From Labilibaculum antarcticum (GTDB lineage Bacteria > Bacteroidota > Bacteroidia > Bacteroidales > Marinifilaceae): DNA of 64,000 nucleotides. Position numbers and translations under genes: made by a program. The stretch is taken from the NCBI RefSeq assembly GCF_002356295.1, contig NZ_AP018042.1:5488361-5552360 (forward strand), in the 5' to 3' direction. Under the pieces are notes generated by a model, which was not told where the DNA came from, made no database searches, and worked only from the letters and a program-made list of their open reading frames with translations. Below, in pieces: positions 9,666 to 18,567 of this stretch. Each line of letters starts with the position of its first letter. The first letter of the stretch is position 1.

Positions 9666-9850
9666 CATAGTCTTTCCATAAATATCAGTCTCTATGCAAT
9701 AAATATTAAGTCTTTCCCCAAATTTTAAAAGCTTTCCGGGAAAGAAACTAAATAATAGGGAAAGAGAGCGAAAATCATAGAAATACTTGAAATTTATGAG
9801 CAAGATTAAGTATATGACGGAAAGATGAGAATAAATAGGGAAAGACTAGA
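9666..9850. repeat. Array of ~20-bp-periodic motifs inverted about a central palindrome
   Basis: Left half: the core AGTCTTTCC (or CTCTATG) begins at about 9669, 9686, 9709 and 9730. Right half: the reverse-complement core GGGAAAG (or a variant) begins at about 9738, 9757, 9778, 9798, 9819 and 9837. Successive steps are 17-23 bp, mostly 19-21. The two halves meet at CTTTCCGGGAAAG, with 6-bp arms around a single G. The outermost units read ATAGTCTTTCC and GGGAAAGACT, which are reverse complements over the core. Two more GGGAAA cores lie at 10002 and 10019. No ORF overlaps. Confidence 0.7.
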
Positions 9851-10028
9851 GTTTTTCGCAATACCGATACGAGAATAGTGAAAAAACGATAAGCTGTTTA
9901 ATTCCCCACGCTTTGCTAGCATTTTATTACACTTGGGTGATGTTCTCCTGAGCTTTTTAGGATTTTATACTGCTGATGCGATGCTGAAATTGGGTTTGGG
10001 AGGGAAATACTTAGCTTCGGGAAAGAAA

Positions 10029-10062
10029 AAGGCTGGGCGGGTGGCTCAGCCTTGATTTTCCT
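10029..10062. terminator. Orphan hairpin with flanking A and T runs
   Basis: AAGGCTG (10029-10035) pairs with CAGCCTT (10047-10053), preceded by an A run and followed by GATTTTCC, so it could end transcription in either direction. No gene abuts it. Confidence 0.45.
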
Positions 10063-10413
10063 TAAAGGGCACAGCAAATCACGAAACGCTGCCAGGTATT
10101 CTACGCTGTCAGGATATCGTAATTGGAGTTCGTAATATGACTGGGTTTATTCTTTTATGAAGCGAATAAAAACAGTCAACACCACTCTCTAATTACCGTA
10201 TTTGGAACACAGGTGTAAGAAATACAAATAGAATCGGTTAAAAAGGCGTTCTCTTAGGGAATTAATACTCAGAAATCTTTAAAAGCAATCTTATTTTATC
10301 ACCACAAAGGTCACCGAGAAAACACAGAGTATTTACTTGAAACTCACACTCACATTATCTGCAAAAATCATAAACATCATGAGGATCTGCGTCTGAAATA
10401 ATTTAAACTTATT

Positions 10414-10493
10414 GAGGGGCAATCCCGAAGGGATTTTACGTTTATAGCAAGTGATTGAAAATAAGAAATTCGCCCCCATCGGGGTCGTACATC
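10414..10493. repeat. Relic of a dispersed palindromic repeat
   Basis: AATCCCGAAGGGATT and CCCCATCGGGG are two palindromes separated by TTTACGTTTATAG and about 30 bp. Paired palindromes of this wording with a GTTTATAG spacer are familiar as interspersed repeats in Bacteroidota genomes; that recognition is from memory. It codes for nothing. Confidence 0.5.
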
Positions 10494-10600
10494 CACGAAT
10501 TGACTATTTCTATAAACATTTGAATCCTTTAGATTCTGTTCCTTCACCATTAGTTCGATAAAAGAGTTTAGTATAAATATTGGATTTTGTTAGAGTTACT

Positions 10601-10618
10601 TCTCATTTATCAGAAAAT
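10601..10618. repeat. Direct repeat flanking the GH16 gene (copy A)
   Basis: TCTCATTTATCAGAAAAT occurs here, just downstream of the GH16 stop codon, and again at 11945-11962 upstream of its start. Similarity continues loosely for another dozen bases. Here the sequence also folds as TCATTT/AAATGA. Confidence 0.85.
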
Positions 10619-10638
10619 GAAAGCTTTGAATATTACAA

Positions 10639-11904
10639 TTATAGCTTTATCATTTTCTTTGTCAATGTTATTTCACCATTACTTAATTGAACTAAGTATA
10701 ATCCTTCTTTTAGGTTGGATACATCAATTGCCGATGACAGATTTAATGACGTAGTAAGCACTGTTCTTCCTGAACTATCAAGAATTTTAACAGCATAATC
10801 TTCAGGCTTATCGATTTGAATATTTAATAAGGTATTTACAGGATTTGGAAAGATCTTTAAGCTGGATCGATTCACCTCTTCATATACTCCAGTAATGGTT
10901 CCTAATTCATAAACCCGTACCCAATCGATGATTACTGAGCAAGGGAATTTTGCCTCAGGAACAATCGATCCGCCATAAGAATTTTGTCCACCACCAACTC
11001 CAGCACTTAAAATTGCATACATCTTATTCTCAAAAGGATGCCATTCGTCGAAATGATTGGAATACTCAGAAATTCCAGTTCTATTCCCTTCAATCTCTGA
11101 AATGGCAAAAGCATCCTGCCCGTCTTTTTGAAAACCATCACCGTCATTCAAATAATGAATATGATACACATGATCATCGACAAAAAACTCAATTCTATCA
11201 TCATACCAGTCTATGCCGTAATTATGGAAACCGTAACTTCCTGCATTAGAATCATCCAACGAAGGTGGATAAGATCCATAACCCGGTTCAGATGGGATTG
11301 GAACTTCCTGAAATTCGTAGCTGTAATAAGCTCCTGCATGTGCATGATTCCATTCTTGCCACTGGTTATTTTCCCAAAACCAAGCATAATGGACACTTCC
11401 AAGATTATGAAATGGAATTGAACCAACATATTCCATGATGTCAATCTCTCCGCCCTGTGGCCACATGATATAGTCCAATCCATTCGGTATTTCATCCGGC
11501 ATCATCCAAAACGCAAAACCTTGTCCCATGTGTTTCACATCACGGGGAAAAACCCGCGCAACAATTCTATGTCCTGGCCCCCAAGAGGCTTTACCTGCAG
11601 TATTTATTCTCCCACTTGTGTAATTTCTATCTACATAAAATTCTTTTTGTGTGGTTATGACCAAACAAGCCCCTTCTGCTCCATCAATATGATCCTGAAA
11701 GCTTACATTATCAATTCTATTTGTTGCACGGTCAAGCTGACCTGTTCCCCAATCTCCATTTACACCTGTTCCCGTTTCGTAAGTCCATTTGCTTGCATCT
11801 AAAACACCATCATTAAAATTATCTTCCCAAATTAGATTTCCAACCTGTGCAGAAATTGAAAAGCCCATTAAGTAGAATAAAATAAATGCAGAAATAAATT
11901 TCAT
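10639..11904 (-). CDS. GH16 beta-glucanase (laminarinase-like) with T9SS sorting domain
   Basis: A 421-residue secreted enzyme. The signal peptide ends at ISAQ (residue 20). The GH16 jelly-roll spans about 24-335, with catalytic motif GEIDIMEY giving nucleophile Glu153, assisting Asp155 and acid/base Glu158. Residues from about 345 (SLKIFPNPVNTLLNI ... GLYLVQLSNG ... KKMIKL) are a type A T9SS C-terminal sorting domain, so export to the surface or medium via the type IX system is expected. GH16 enzymes of this type cut beta-1,3- or mixed beta-1,3/1,4-glucans. It is the last gene of the locus and lies between direct repeats at 10601 and 11945. Confidence 0.93.
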   Translation of the reverse strand: MKFISAFILFYLMGFSISAQVGNLIWEDNFNDGVLDASKWTYETGTGVNGDWGTGQLDRATNRIDNVSFQDHIDGAEGACLVITTQKEFYVDRNYTSGRINTAGKASWGPGHRIVARVFPRDVKHMGQGFAFWMMPDEIPNGLDYIMWPQGGEIDIMEYVGSIPFHNLGSVHYAWFWENNQWQEWNHAHAGAYYSYEFQEVPIPSEPGYGSYPPSLDDSNAGSYGFHNYGIDWYDDRIEFFVDDHVYHIHYLNDGDGFQKDGQDAFAISEIEGNRTGISEYSNHFDEWHPFENKMYAILSAGVGGGQNSYGGSIVPEAKFPCSVIIDWVRVYELGTITGVYEEVNRSSLKIFPNPVNTLLNIQIDKPEDYAVKILDSSGRTVLTTSLNLSSAIDVSNLKEGLYLVQLSNGEITLTKKMIKL

Positions 11905-11944
11905 ATCACAATAAATTTTATTGATTAAAAATTGAACGAGACAG

Positions 11945-11962
11945 TCTCATTTATCAGAAAAT
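11945..11962. repeat. Direct repeat flanking the GH16 gene (copy B)
   Basis: The same 18-bp string TCTCATTTATCAGAAAAT as at 10601-10618. It lies 41 bp upstream of the GH16 start and about 95 bp downstream of the GH3 stop. Confidence 0.85.
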
Positions 11963-11986
11963 TAAACTTTTCATTCCTAAGATAAC

Positions 11987-12024
11987 GACCGGCTGTTTTT
12001 GATGTATTATCAAAACAGCCGGTC
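11987..12024 (-). terminator. Hairpin downstream of the GH3 gene
   Basis: GACCGGCTGTTTT and AAAACAGCCGGTC form a 13-bp stem that extends to GAT/ATC around a small loop. No T-run follows on the minus strand, so it may act as a transcript 3'-end stabiliser or separator between GH3 and GH16 rather than a classical terminator. Confidence 0.6.
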
Positions 12025-12058
12025 GAAATTCCTCTTATCTACATATTTGTGATCATTA

Positions 12059-14419
12059 TTATGGATTATAAGTAAAACCTTTACATTTTTCAACCAATTC
12101 CATAACCTGTGCATGAGATATTTCACCATGTGTTATGTATGGAAATTTAAGTAATGGATGATCGACCAGAAAGCCTGGGAAATCTGCAGTATAACCTGAT
12201 TTTCCTTCTCCTGTGAATCCTTTGATCCAATTTGGAACTAATTCCATTAGCAATGCACGGGTTTGCTTGTTTTTCCAGTATTCGCTAAAAAATGTATACT
12301 CGTCGAAAGCCAAAGGAACTTGCTGGGTCGATTGCAAAGCAACAACTTCAGATAATCTGATATCACGGGAAGAAGCTCCTATTGAAATTGAGAAATCACC
12401 ACTTTCGGCAATCCACATTTCTCTTTTGCCATCGTAGTAGGAAAAATCACGTGCTTCCAATTTGAAAGTCACTTCTTTTTCTTCTCCAGATTCCAACTCA
12501 ACTTTAACAAATTTCTTCAACTCTTTCTTTGGACGCTGAAGTGTTGATTTTTGATCGGTAACATACAATTGAACGATTTCTTTTCCTTTCACATCACCTG
12601 TGTTTTTAACAGTTACTGTTGCACTTACTCCGTCTTTATCGGTAGTGTTTTTAGCCGATAATTTAAGATCGCTGTATTCAAATGTAGTGTATGACAATCC
12701 AAAGCCAAATGGGAAGAGAGGTTCAATTTTCTTCTCATCGTAGTAACGATAACCAACAAAAATGCGTTCGCCGTAAAGAACCTCGCCTTGCTCACCCGGA
12801 AAATTAAAAAATGAAGGTGTGTCTTCCAATTTCATTGGAAATGTTTCGGCCAGCTTACCTGATGGATTTACTTTCCCGAACAAAACATCGGCAACAGCTC
12901 CTGCTCCTGCTTGTCCGCCTAACCAGGTTTCCAAAATGCCATCCACTTCATTTATCCATGGCATGGTAACTGCGCTTCCGTTGGTAAGTACCGCAACCGT
13001 ATTTTTCTGAACTTTCGCAATCTCACTAATTAGTTTATTGTGAGAAGCAGGCATATGAATATGGGTTCGGTCAATGCCTTCCGATTCGTACTGCAATGGC
13101 AAACCTGCAAATACCAATGCAATATCGGCAGCAGCAGCCACTTTTTTGGCCTCATCTATTAGTGAAGTATCATTATCATCAGACAATTTATAGCCCTGAG
13201 CGTAACTTACTTTTATGTCCTTGCCATATTCTTTTTTGATCATGTCTAAGGCCTTATCGAGTTGGGTCGGTTTCACTTCAGAACTTCCGTTTCCCTGATA
13301 ACGGGGCGCTGAAGCAAATTCTCCAATAATGGCTACACGCTTGTACTTCTCTTTTGTGACAGGTAAAATCTGATTCTCGTTCTTCAAAAGTGTTATGGCT
13401 TCGGAAGCAACCTGTCGTGCAAAATTATGGTGCTTATCCGCGTTGAGTTCTGCACCTTCTTTTTCAAGTGATTTCGCTTTAAAAACAACAGTCAATATTT
13501 CTTTCACCAATTGATCGACAACGGCTATATCCAGATCTCCATTTTTAACAGCCTCCACAACAAGAGAGTCATTTACAGCACTAACGCTGGGCATTTCGAT
13601 ATGCATGCCAGCTTTCATTGCTTCAACCCGGTTAACCACTGCAAACCAATCTGAAATAACAATGCCTTTAAATCCCCATTCTTTTTTAAGAATATCGGTT
13701 AACAAGTAAGGACTTTGAGTACCGTAAACACCCTGAACTCTATTGTAACAAGCCATAATTGTCCACGGCTGTGCTTTTTTTACAGCAATTTCGAATGGAG
13801 TCAGGTAGATTTCGTGCAAAGTACGCGTATCCATATCGGAGTTGTTGTACATACGCATGGTCTCCACATTATTGGCGGTAAAATGTTTTAATGATGTGCC
13901 TACTCCCTGACTTTGAACGCCATTAATATAAGCCGCTCCCAGTTCACCTGATAAAATTGGATCTTCAGAGAAGAACTCAAAATTTCTACCAGCCAAAACA
14001 GAACGTTTGATGTTTACACCAGGACCCAGAATCACATTTACATCTTGTGCCTGACATTCTTCTCCCAAGGATTGTCCTACTTTATAAAGCAAATCCAAAT
14101 CCCAGGTTGCAGCCAATGCTGATGCCGTTGGGAAACAAGTAGCGGGCAATTGATCGCCATAACCCGGTTTATTGGTTGCTGGTGCACGGCGCAGGCCATG
14201 GGGACCATCTGCTACCCAAATCCAAGGGATATTCAGGCGTTCGATTGGCTGAGTACTCCAGTCATCGCGACCGGAACAAAGAGCTGCTTTCTCCTCTAAA
14301 GTTAATTCAGAAACCAATTGGTTTATCTTATCCTGAATAGCTTGTTCGTCTTTTGTAGATTGAGCTTTCATAGCTAGTGAAGTTAAAATAAAGACACTAA
14401 ACAAAAATAAATTTCTCAT
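12059..14419 (-). CDS. GH3 beta-glucosidase (BglX-like), exported
   Basis: A 786-residue periplasmic glycosidase with a signal peptide (MRNLFLFSVFILTSLAMKAQ). The GH3 N-domain contains VADGPHG, KHFTANN and the nucleophile Asp257 in GIVISDW. The alpha/beta C-domain contains RVAIIGEFA, and a fibronectin-III-like domain follows (SATVTVKNTGDVKGKEIVQLYV ending KLEARDFSYYD). A further helical tail of about 80 residues (DEYTFFSEYWKNKQTRALLM...) follows the Fn3 domain. It probably removes terminal glucose from beta-glucan oligosaccharides delivered by the SusCD pair. A relic of a second GH3 lies directly upstream. Confidence 0.94.
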   Translation of the reverse strand: MRNLFLFSVFILTSLAMKAQSTKDEQAIQDKINQLVSELTLEEKAALCSGRDDWSTQPIERLNIPWIWVADGPHGLRRAPATNKPGYGDQLPATCFPTASALAATWDLDLLYKVGQSLGEECQAQDVNVILGPGVNIKRSVLAGRNFEFFSEDPILSGELGAAYINGVQSQGVGTSLKHFTANNVETMRMYNNSDMDTRTLHEIYLTPFEIAVKKAQPWTIMACYNRVQGVYGTQSPYLLTDILKKEWGFKGIVISDWFAVVNRVEAMKAGMHIEMPSVSAVNDSLVVEAVKNGDLDIAVVDQLVKEILTVVFKAKSLEKEGAELNADKHHNFARQVASEAITLLKNENQILPVTKEKYKRVAIIGEFASAPRYQGNGSSEVKPTQLDKALDMIKKEYGKDIKVSYAQGYKLSDDNDTSLIDEAKKVAAAADIALVFAGLPLQYESEGIDRTHIHMPASHNKLISEIAKVQKNTVAVLTNGSAVTMPWINEVDGILETWLGGQAGAGAVADVLFGKVNPSGKLAETFPMKLEDTPSFFNFPGEQGEVLYGERIFVGYRYYDEKKIEPLFPFGFGLSYTTFEYSDLKLSAKNTTDKDGVSATVTVKNTGDVKGKEIVQLYVTDQKSTLQRPKKELKKFVKVELESGEEKEVTFKLEARDFSYYDGKREMWIAESGDFSISIGASSRDIRLSEVVALQSTQQVPLAFDEYTFFSEYWKNKQTRALLMELVPNWIKGFTGEGKSGYTADFPGFLVDHPLLKFPYITHGEISHAQVMELVEKCKGFTYNP

Positions 14420-14475
14420 ATGCTATTAGTTAATAATTACAATGTTTAAAATACAAATAGTTGATGCAACAACTA

Positions 14476-14670
14476 TCATTTATTATAGTAAAACTTTTTG
14501 AATTTCGAGGCTTTAGAATGATCACCAATCAGTATTTTAAAATCTCCCGTCTCGTTAGTCCACTGGTTATTTTCCCCAACAAAGGCGAGGTCTTTTAATT
14601 GGACCGATTTATTGTTTTTACCTGAAAAACATACGCCTAAAAAAAGCAAGAGGATAAAACAATAATGAAT
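14476..14670 (-). pseudogene. GH3 remnant: signal-peptide-like start joined to a GH3 C-terminal tail
   Basis: The minus strand reads openly for 64 codons: a hydrophobic leader (FILLLFLGVCFSG) runs straight into LKDLAFVGENNQWTNETGDF and KILIGDHSKASKF, ending YYNK-stop. The second part matches the final strands of the GH3 fibronectin-III domain, where GH3 enzymes end in a phrase of the type TEPGDFKVLIG. No ATG begins the frame (an ATT sits at 14668-14670). The simplest reading is a GH3 gene that lost its catalytic core by internal deletion and then its start. The hairpin ATAGTTG/CAACTAT (14457-14476) overlaps its stop. Confidence 0.7.
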
Positions 14671-14704
14671 ATTTTTTTATTCAGAATAAGGGAATCTTTG
14701 TTAG

Positions 14705-15994
14705 TTACTGAAGTTCATACACCCGCACATAATCGATAATCATTTTCTGAGAACTAATTGTTTCATCAATTCCATAGTAACCACCCCAACCTCCACCAAT
14801 AGCAAGGTTCAATATAATATTCTGTGCTTTGCCAAATGGCCAAGACAATTCCGTACTGTTATCCGTATAAGAAAAGTAATGCTTATCATCCACATAAATT
14901 TTTACATAATCGGGAGACCATTCGACTCCATAGGTATGATATTCTCCATTCATATTCTTTACCTCAACAGTATTAGTCGGTTGATTACCCAATTTAAAAT
15001 AACGTGCGGCACTGTGAGCTGAAGCGTGAGCAATTCCATTGCCGGTTTCATCATCCATTTCGTAACCAACACTTTCCAGAATATCAATCTCTCCGCAATA
15101 GGGCCATGACAATTCATCAAGATATTCATCGCCTAAAGTCCATCCTGCAGCCCAGTTGCCCTTATTGTGGGGAACTTTGGCTCTAAATTCGATTTTCCCA
15201 TACAAAAAGCTCACTTTTCCTCTTGTCGTTAATCTTGCAGATGTCCATTTTTGCCCCATATCATCCTTTCGCCCCTCAATAATCAGATTACCATCTTCAA
15301 CACGAGCATTCTCAGCACGACTATGGGTGTAATATTGTAATTCGGAATTTCCCCATCCCCAGTTTCCTAAGTCGTAGTTCCACTTCGTACTATCCGGTAG
15401 TCCATTCTTTTCAAATTCATCAGACCAAACAATTACCCATTTTTCTCCTGTAGTACTTTGAGTTAGTAATTTTGGTGTTTTTGTATGCTCTTGCAGTAAT
15501 GTAAATTTAATCCAATCGATATTTACCTTAGCATTAGGCAAATGCAATTTCATCTTATGAACACCTAAATTTAAAGGACTTCCATCTTTAAAAACCGTTG
15601 TGAAACTTTCTTCGGATGTAGATTTCGGAACTAAAACCGCACTTGTAATGTTGTAATTTCGATCATCTTTATTGTCGCAATGATCCTCAATCCAACATGT
15701 TTGAAGTGAATCAGCAGAGGATAAGGAAATTTGTGTTTTATATCTACCAGCGATTGGGACATTCACATCGAAAGCAATCCAGCCATCTTTTTCAGATCTC
15801 ACATATTTGTCACCAGACTTCGTAATTCTTATTTCAGGATTATTACTTGAACCGGTATAGTCTTCTGCTTCAACACGGACTTCTTTTACTATCTCCTCAC
15901 TATTTTTACTTTTATCTGTAAGCATACAGGATTGAAAAAAAAGCATCAATGCAAATAGTATCGCACTCTCCAATAGCAACTTGTGAAACCTCAT
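14705..15994 (-). CDS. Lipoprotein with CBM-like domain and GH16 laminarinase domain
   Basis: A 429-residue lipoprotein with lipobox FFQSC (Cys23). Residues 38-168 look like a CBM6-type beta sandwich (VEAEDYTGSS, DGWIAFDVNVPIAGRYK, VNIDWIKFTLL). Residues 185-429 are GH16, with WSDEFEKNGLPDSTKW at the start and the catalytic GEIDILES (Glu302, Asp304, Glu307). It is likely surface-exposed and cuts beta-1,3-glucan while its sandwich domain holds the chain. It follows the susC1-susD1-binding-protein group across a strong terminator at 16025-16069, so it may have its own promoter. Confidence 0.92.
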   Translation of the reverse strand: MRFHKLLLESAILFALMLFFQSCMLTDKSKNSEEIVKEVRVEAEDYTGSSNNPEIRITKSGDKYVRSEKDGWIAFDVNVPIAGRYKTQISLSSADSLQTCWIEDHCDNKDDRNYNITSAVLVPKSTSEESFTTVFKDGSPLNLGVHKMKLHLPNAKVNIDWIKFTLLQEHTKTPKLLTQSTTGEKWVIVWSDEFEKNGLPDSTKWNYDLGNWGWGNSELQYYTHSRAENARVEDGNLIIEGRKDDMGQKWTSARLTTRGKVSFLYGKIEFRAKVPHNKGNWAAGWTLGDEYLDELSWPYCGEIDILESVGYEMDDETGNGIAHASAHSAARYFKLGNQPTNTVEVKNMNGEYHTYGVEWSPDYVKIYVDDKHYFSYTDNSTELSWPFGKAQNIILNLAIGGGWGGYYGIDETISSQKMIIDYVRVYELQ

Positions 15995-16024
15995 ACCATC
16001 ATTTTTAATTGTTCTCTAAAATTT

Positions 16025-16069
16025 TAAAAAACGTTGCATATAGGAAAACTACTTTCCTAATATGCAACG
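16025..16069 (-). terminator. Terminator after the susC1-susD1 operon
   Basis: CGTTGCATAT and ATATGCAACG form the base of a long stem that continues through AGGAAA/TTTCCT. On the minus strand a TTTTTT run follows. The stem shares GTTGCATAT with the terminator of the susC2 operon (49100-49143). Confidence 0.88.
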
Positions 16070-16151
16070 CCCCAAAAACTAATCTAATTTATCGTAATGA
16101 ACTCTTCAGGATTTAGCCCCTTTTATATACAGTTCATCTAATTCAGAAGTG

Positions 16152-17018
16152 TTATTGAACTGAACGGACTTCCACATTATCTATAGAGATTCCTTCCTTC
16201 ATATCACCACCGCCACCTCTTACAAGAAGATATGCGGTTCCTGTAGCTGTAGCGGTAAAAACACCATTGGTTTCAGTTGAACTTCCTACGCTAGTAAATT
16301 TCCCTGCAAATGGTGCATTTCCGCTTCCTTCCCAAGTATTAATTTTCAGTAAGCTTCCTCCTTCACTGTAATCACCTGATACACTTTCCGGATCGCTATA
16401 ACCACAATACACTTCAAACCATGTATCAGAACAGCCTGTGGTAGAACTGATATACATTTCAATTTGATAACTACGTCCTTCTTCTACCTGGATGCCTTGG
16501 TAAATACCATTACCTCCCCAGCTAGGCGCTGTTAAATTAGCATTTCCTTCACTAAAGTCCCAGATACCATTACCAGCTCCGGTGCCACCAATAGTCCATT
16601 GTGCTATATCGTCTTCAGAGGTAAACTTACCTCCGCTAACAATATTTCCAGCAATTGGATCAGATGTTTCAACATTTACAGTAACCGATTCTTCACTACT
16701 GTAAATACCTCCGGCTCCAACAACCTGATGTTTGATTACATATTCTCCTGCATCAGGCAAAAATAGCTCAAAGGAGTTACTACCTATCCCATAACCTGTC
16801 CCATCACCTAAATCCCAGTAATTACTAATAACATTCTTGCTACTATTGGCAGTAATTTGAAAATTATTTACAGAAAGGACCTCATTTGAAAATGTCGCAT
16901 CTAACATTTGTTCAGTTACAGGTTCTTGATCGTCATAAGTATCCTGAGTACAGGAAACCACTCCTAAAGAAGTTAACATGACGAATAATCCTATATATAT
17001 TATTTCTATACGTTTCAT
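16152..17018 (-). CDS. PKD/CBM lipoprotein, putative surface glycan-binding protein
   Basis: A 288-residue lipoprotein (lipobox VVSC, Cys23) in the SusE/F position directly after susD. Residues 40-125 form a PKD-type domain (NYWDLGDGTGYG). From about 135 on there is a CBM4-like beta sandwich rich in aromatic and Gly residues (WTIGGTGAGNGIWDFSEG, APSWGGNGIYQGI), ending SIDNVEVRSVQ. No catalytic motif is seen. Its expected role is to bind beta-glucan at the cell surface and hand it to SusCD. Confidence 0.82.
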   Translation of the reverse strand: MKRIEIIYIGLFVMLTSLGVVSCTQDTYDDQEPVTEQMLDATFSNEVLSVNNFQITANSSKNVISNYWDLGDGTGYGIGSNSFELFLPDAGEYVIKHQVVGAGGIYSSEESVTVNVETSDPIAGNIVSGGKFTSEDDIAQWTIGGTGAGNGIWDFSEGNANLTAPSWGGNGIYQGIQVEEGRSYQIEMYISSTTGCSDTWFEVYCGYSDPESVSGDYSEGGSLLKINTWEGSGNAPFAGKFTSVGSSTETNGVFTATATGTAYLLVRGGGGDMKEGISIDNVEVRSVQ

Positions 17019-17036
17019 ATAATTATATTTTGTTCT

Positions 17037-18548
17037 TTAATAATTATTTTGAGTTAAACCGCTATCTGAATCCATCTCTGACTGCGGAATTGGCAGATAT
17101 TTTTTATTCTCTGTCCAAGTGTTTGTTCTGTATTCGTTTGGAACAAGAGTTGTAGCAGCCTTTCCTGTACGAACTAAATCCCAGTAACGCTTACCTTCTC
17201 CAACAAACTCCAAGCGTCGTTCCGCAATAATGTTATCAACCGTTGCAGTTAGGCTACCAACACCAGCTCGATCACGAACCGCATCTAAATAAGTTTGAGC
17301 ACTTCCTGATCCTGATACACCTCGTGCTAACAATTCAGCTGCATTTAACAAGGTTTCAGAATATCTATAAACTCTAAGATTATTGTTAAAATTCATATCT
17401 GGAGAACCTGAAGCACCTTCGTTGCCGTTAGCTCTTGGAAGATATTTTTTCAAAAAATTACCAGTGTCCTGATAACGTCCTTCGTAGGTGGCTCCAGTTT
17501 GTGCCGAATAAGTTGGAAAGTTTAAAATTCCACCATCTTTACGTTGATCATTATCATTGTATAAATCATATGCTTCCTGGCGAACAGGTTCAAATCCCCA
17601 ACCACCATCAAAATCACTACTCCCTGATAAACTGTTAATTCCAATCAGTCTAGGATAAACTGTACCACCATCGCCCAAAGCAAATCCCCAATCTTTTTCT
17701 CCGTTATTACTAAAGTAATTCACTTCAAATATTGATTCATCAGTCCACTCACCACTTTCTTCCCAAATATTTGCAAAATCACTATTTAAACCATAATTCT
17801 GACTTGCAATAATTTCGTTCATATATGCTAATGCTGTAGCGTAACGGCTTTCGTCATTTTGGTACATTACCACCTCAGTATAAATCATGTAAGCCATTGC
17901 CAATGACACACGGCCTTGGTTTGCAGAAGTTGTTTTCATTGGCAAGCCACCATTGTCAATAGCATCTTCTAATGTTGTAACAATACCTTCATAAACTTCA
18001 TTAGCACTTAACTGATCAGTTAAATAAGGAAAATCCAGATTCGTTTCGTAATAAGGTAAATTTCCCCATAGCTTCCACAGCCACATGTAATAGTATGCTT
18101 TTAACACTTTGGCTTCCGCTAAATAAAGTGCTTTTGTAGGTTCAGTAATATCCTGAACATCATCCATATATTCGGAAACAGAATTGGCACGTTTTACTCC
18201 GGAATACAAAGTTGTCCATAAATCACTACATACCTTTTCAGGAGTTGCATCATAATTAAACATCTTATGCAAGTTTTCCTGGTCACCCTGATCATTACCA
18301 CCAACATAAACATCATCAGACATTACATCCGAAACCAAATTCAGTTGAACCTGTTGTCCCCATGCATAATCGGTCCAAGACAATGGATCATAGGCAGCTA
18401 CAAGAGCTTCGAAAATACGATCCTCTGTGTTATAATAATCATCTATCAATACACTGCTCGCAGCATCTACCTCAAGGAACTCATCTTTACAAGATCCCAA
18501 AAGGATAGAAAAAAGAAGGGTGCAAATTAAAATATATTTATTCTTCAT
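17037..18548 (-). CDS. susD: SusD/RagB-type nutrient-binding lipoprotein (susD1)
   Basis: A 503-residue outer-membrane lipoprotein (lipobox LLGSC, Cys20) that acts as the lid of the SusC transporter. Family marks include DEFLEVDAASSVLIDDYYNT near the start, the TPR-rich helices (AEAKVLKAYYYMWLWKLWGN) and the C-terminal RRLEFVGEGKRYWDLVRTGKA ending in the usual LPIPQSEMD ... LTQNNY. It lies 20 bp after susC1 and is intact although susC1 carries an in-frame stop. Confidence 0.96.
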   Translation of the reverse strand: MKNKYILICTLLFSILLGSCKDEFLEVDAASSVLIDDYYNTEDRIFEALVAAYDPLSWTDYAWGQQVQLNLVSDVMSDDVYVGGNDQGDQENLHKMFNYDATPEKVCSDLWTTLYSGVKRANSVSEYMDDVQDITEPTKALYLAEAKVLKAYYYMWLWKLWGNLPYYETNLDFPYLTDQLSANEVYEGIVTTLEDAIDNGGLPMKTTSANQGRVSLAMAYMIYTEVVMYQNDESRYATALAYMNEIIASQNYGLNSDFANIWEESGEWTDESIFEVNYFSNNGEKDWGFALGDGGTVYPRLIGINSLSGSSDFDGGWGFEPVRQEAYDLYNDNDQRKDGGILNFPTYSAQTGATYEGRYQDTGNFLKKYLPRANGNEGASGSPDMNFNNNLRVYRYSETLLNAAELLARGVSGSGSAQTYLDAVRDRAGVGSLTATVDNIIAERRLEFVGEGKRYWDLVRTGKAATTLVPNEYRTNTWTENKKYLPIPQSEMDSDSGLTQNNY

Positions 18549-18567
18549 TTCTTTGTATTTTTAGTTG

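Larger units (their letters stand above)
9246..10638. other. Gene-free repeat-rich junction between tRNA-Arg and the glucan locus
   Basis: No convincing open reading frame is present on either strand. The stretch holds two orphan terminator-like hairpins, a 20-bp-periodic motif array, a palindromic dispersed-repeat relic, and smaller repeats: ACGCTGCCAGG/ACGCTGTCAGG near 10090-10112, and the hairpin arms ACTGGGTTTATTC and GAATAAAAACAGT near 10140-10176. The patchwork suggests repeated insertion and deletion beside the tRNA gene. Confidence 0.75.

Noticed and set aside
12059-14419. Transposase or IS remnants around the GH3 relic
   Set aside because: No terminal inverted repeats, target duplications or transposase fragments were seen; simple internal deletion explains the relic.
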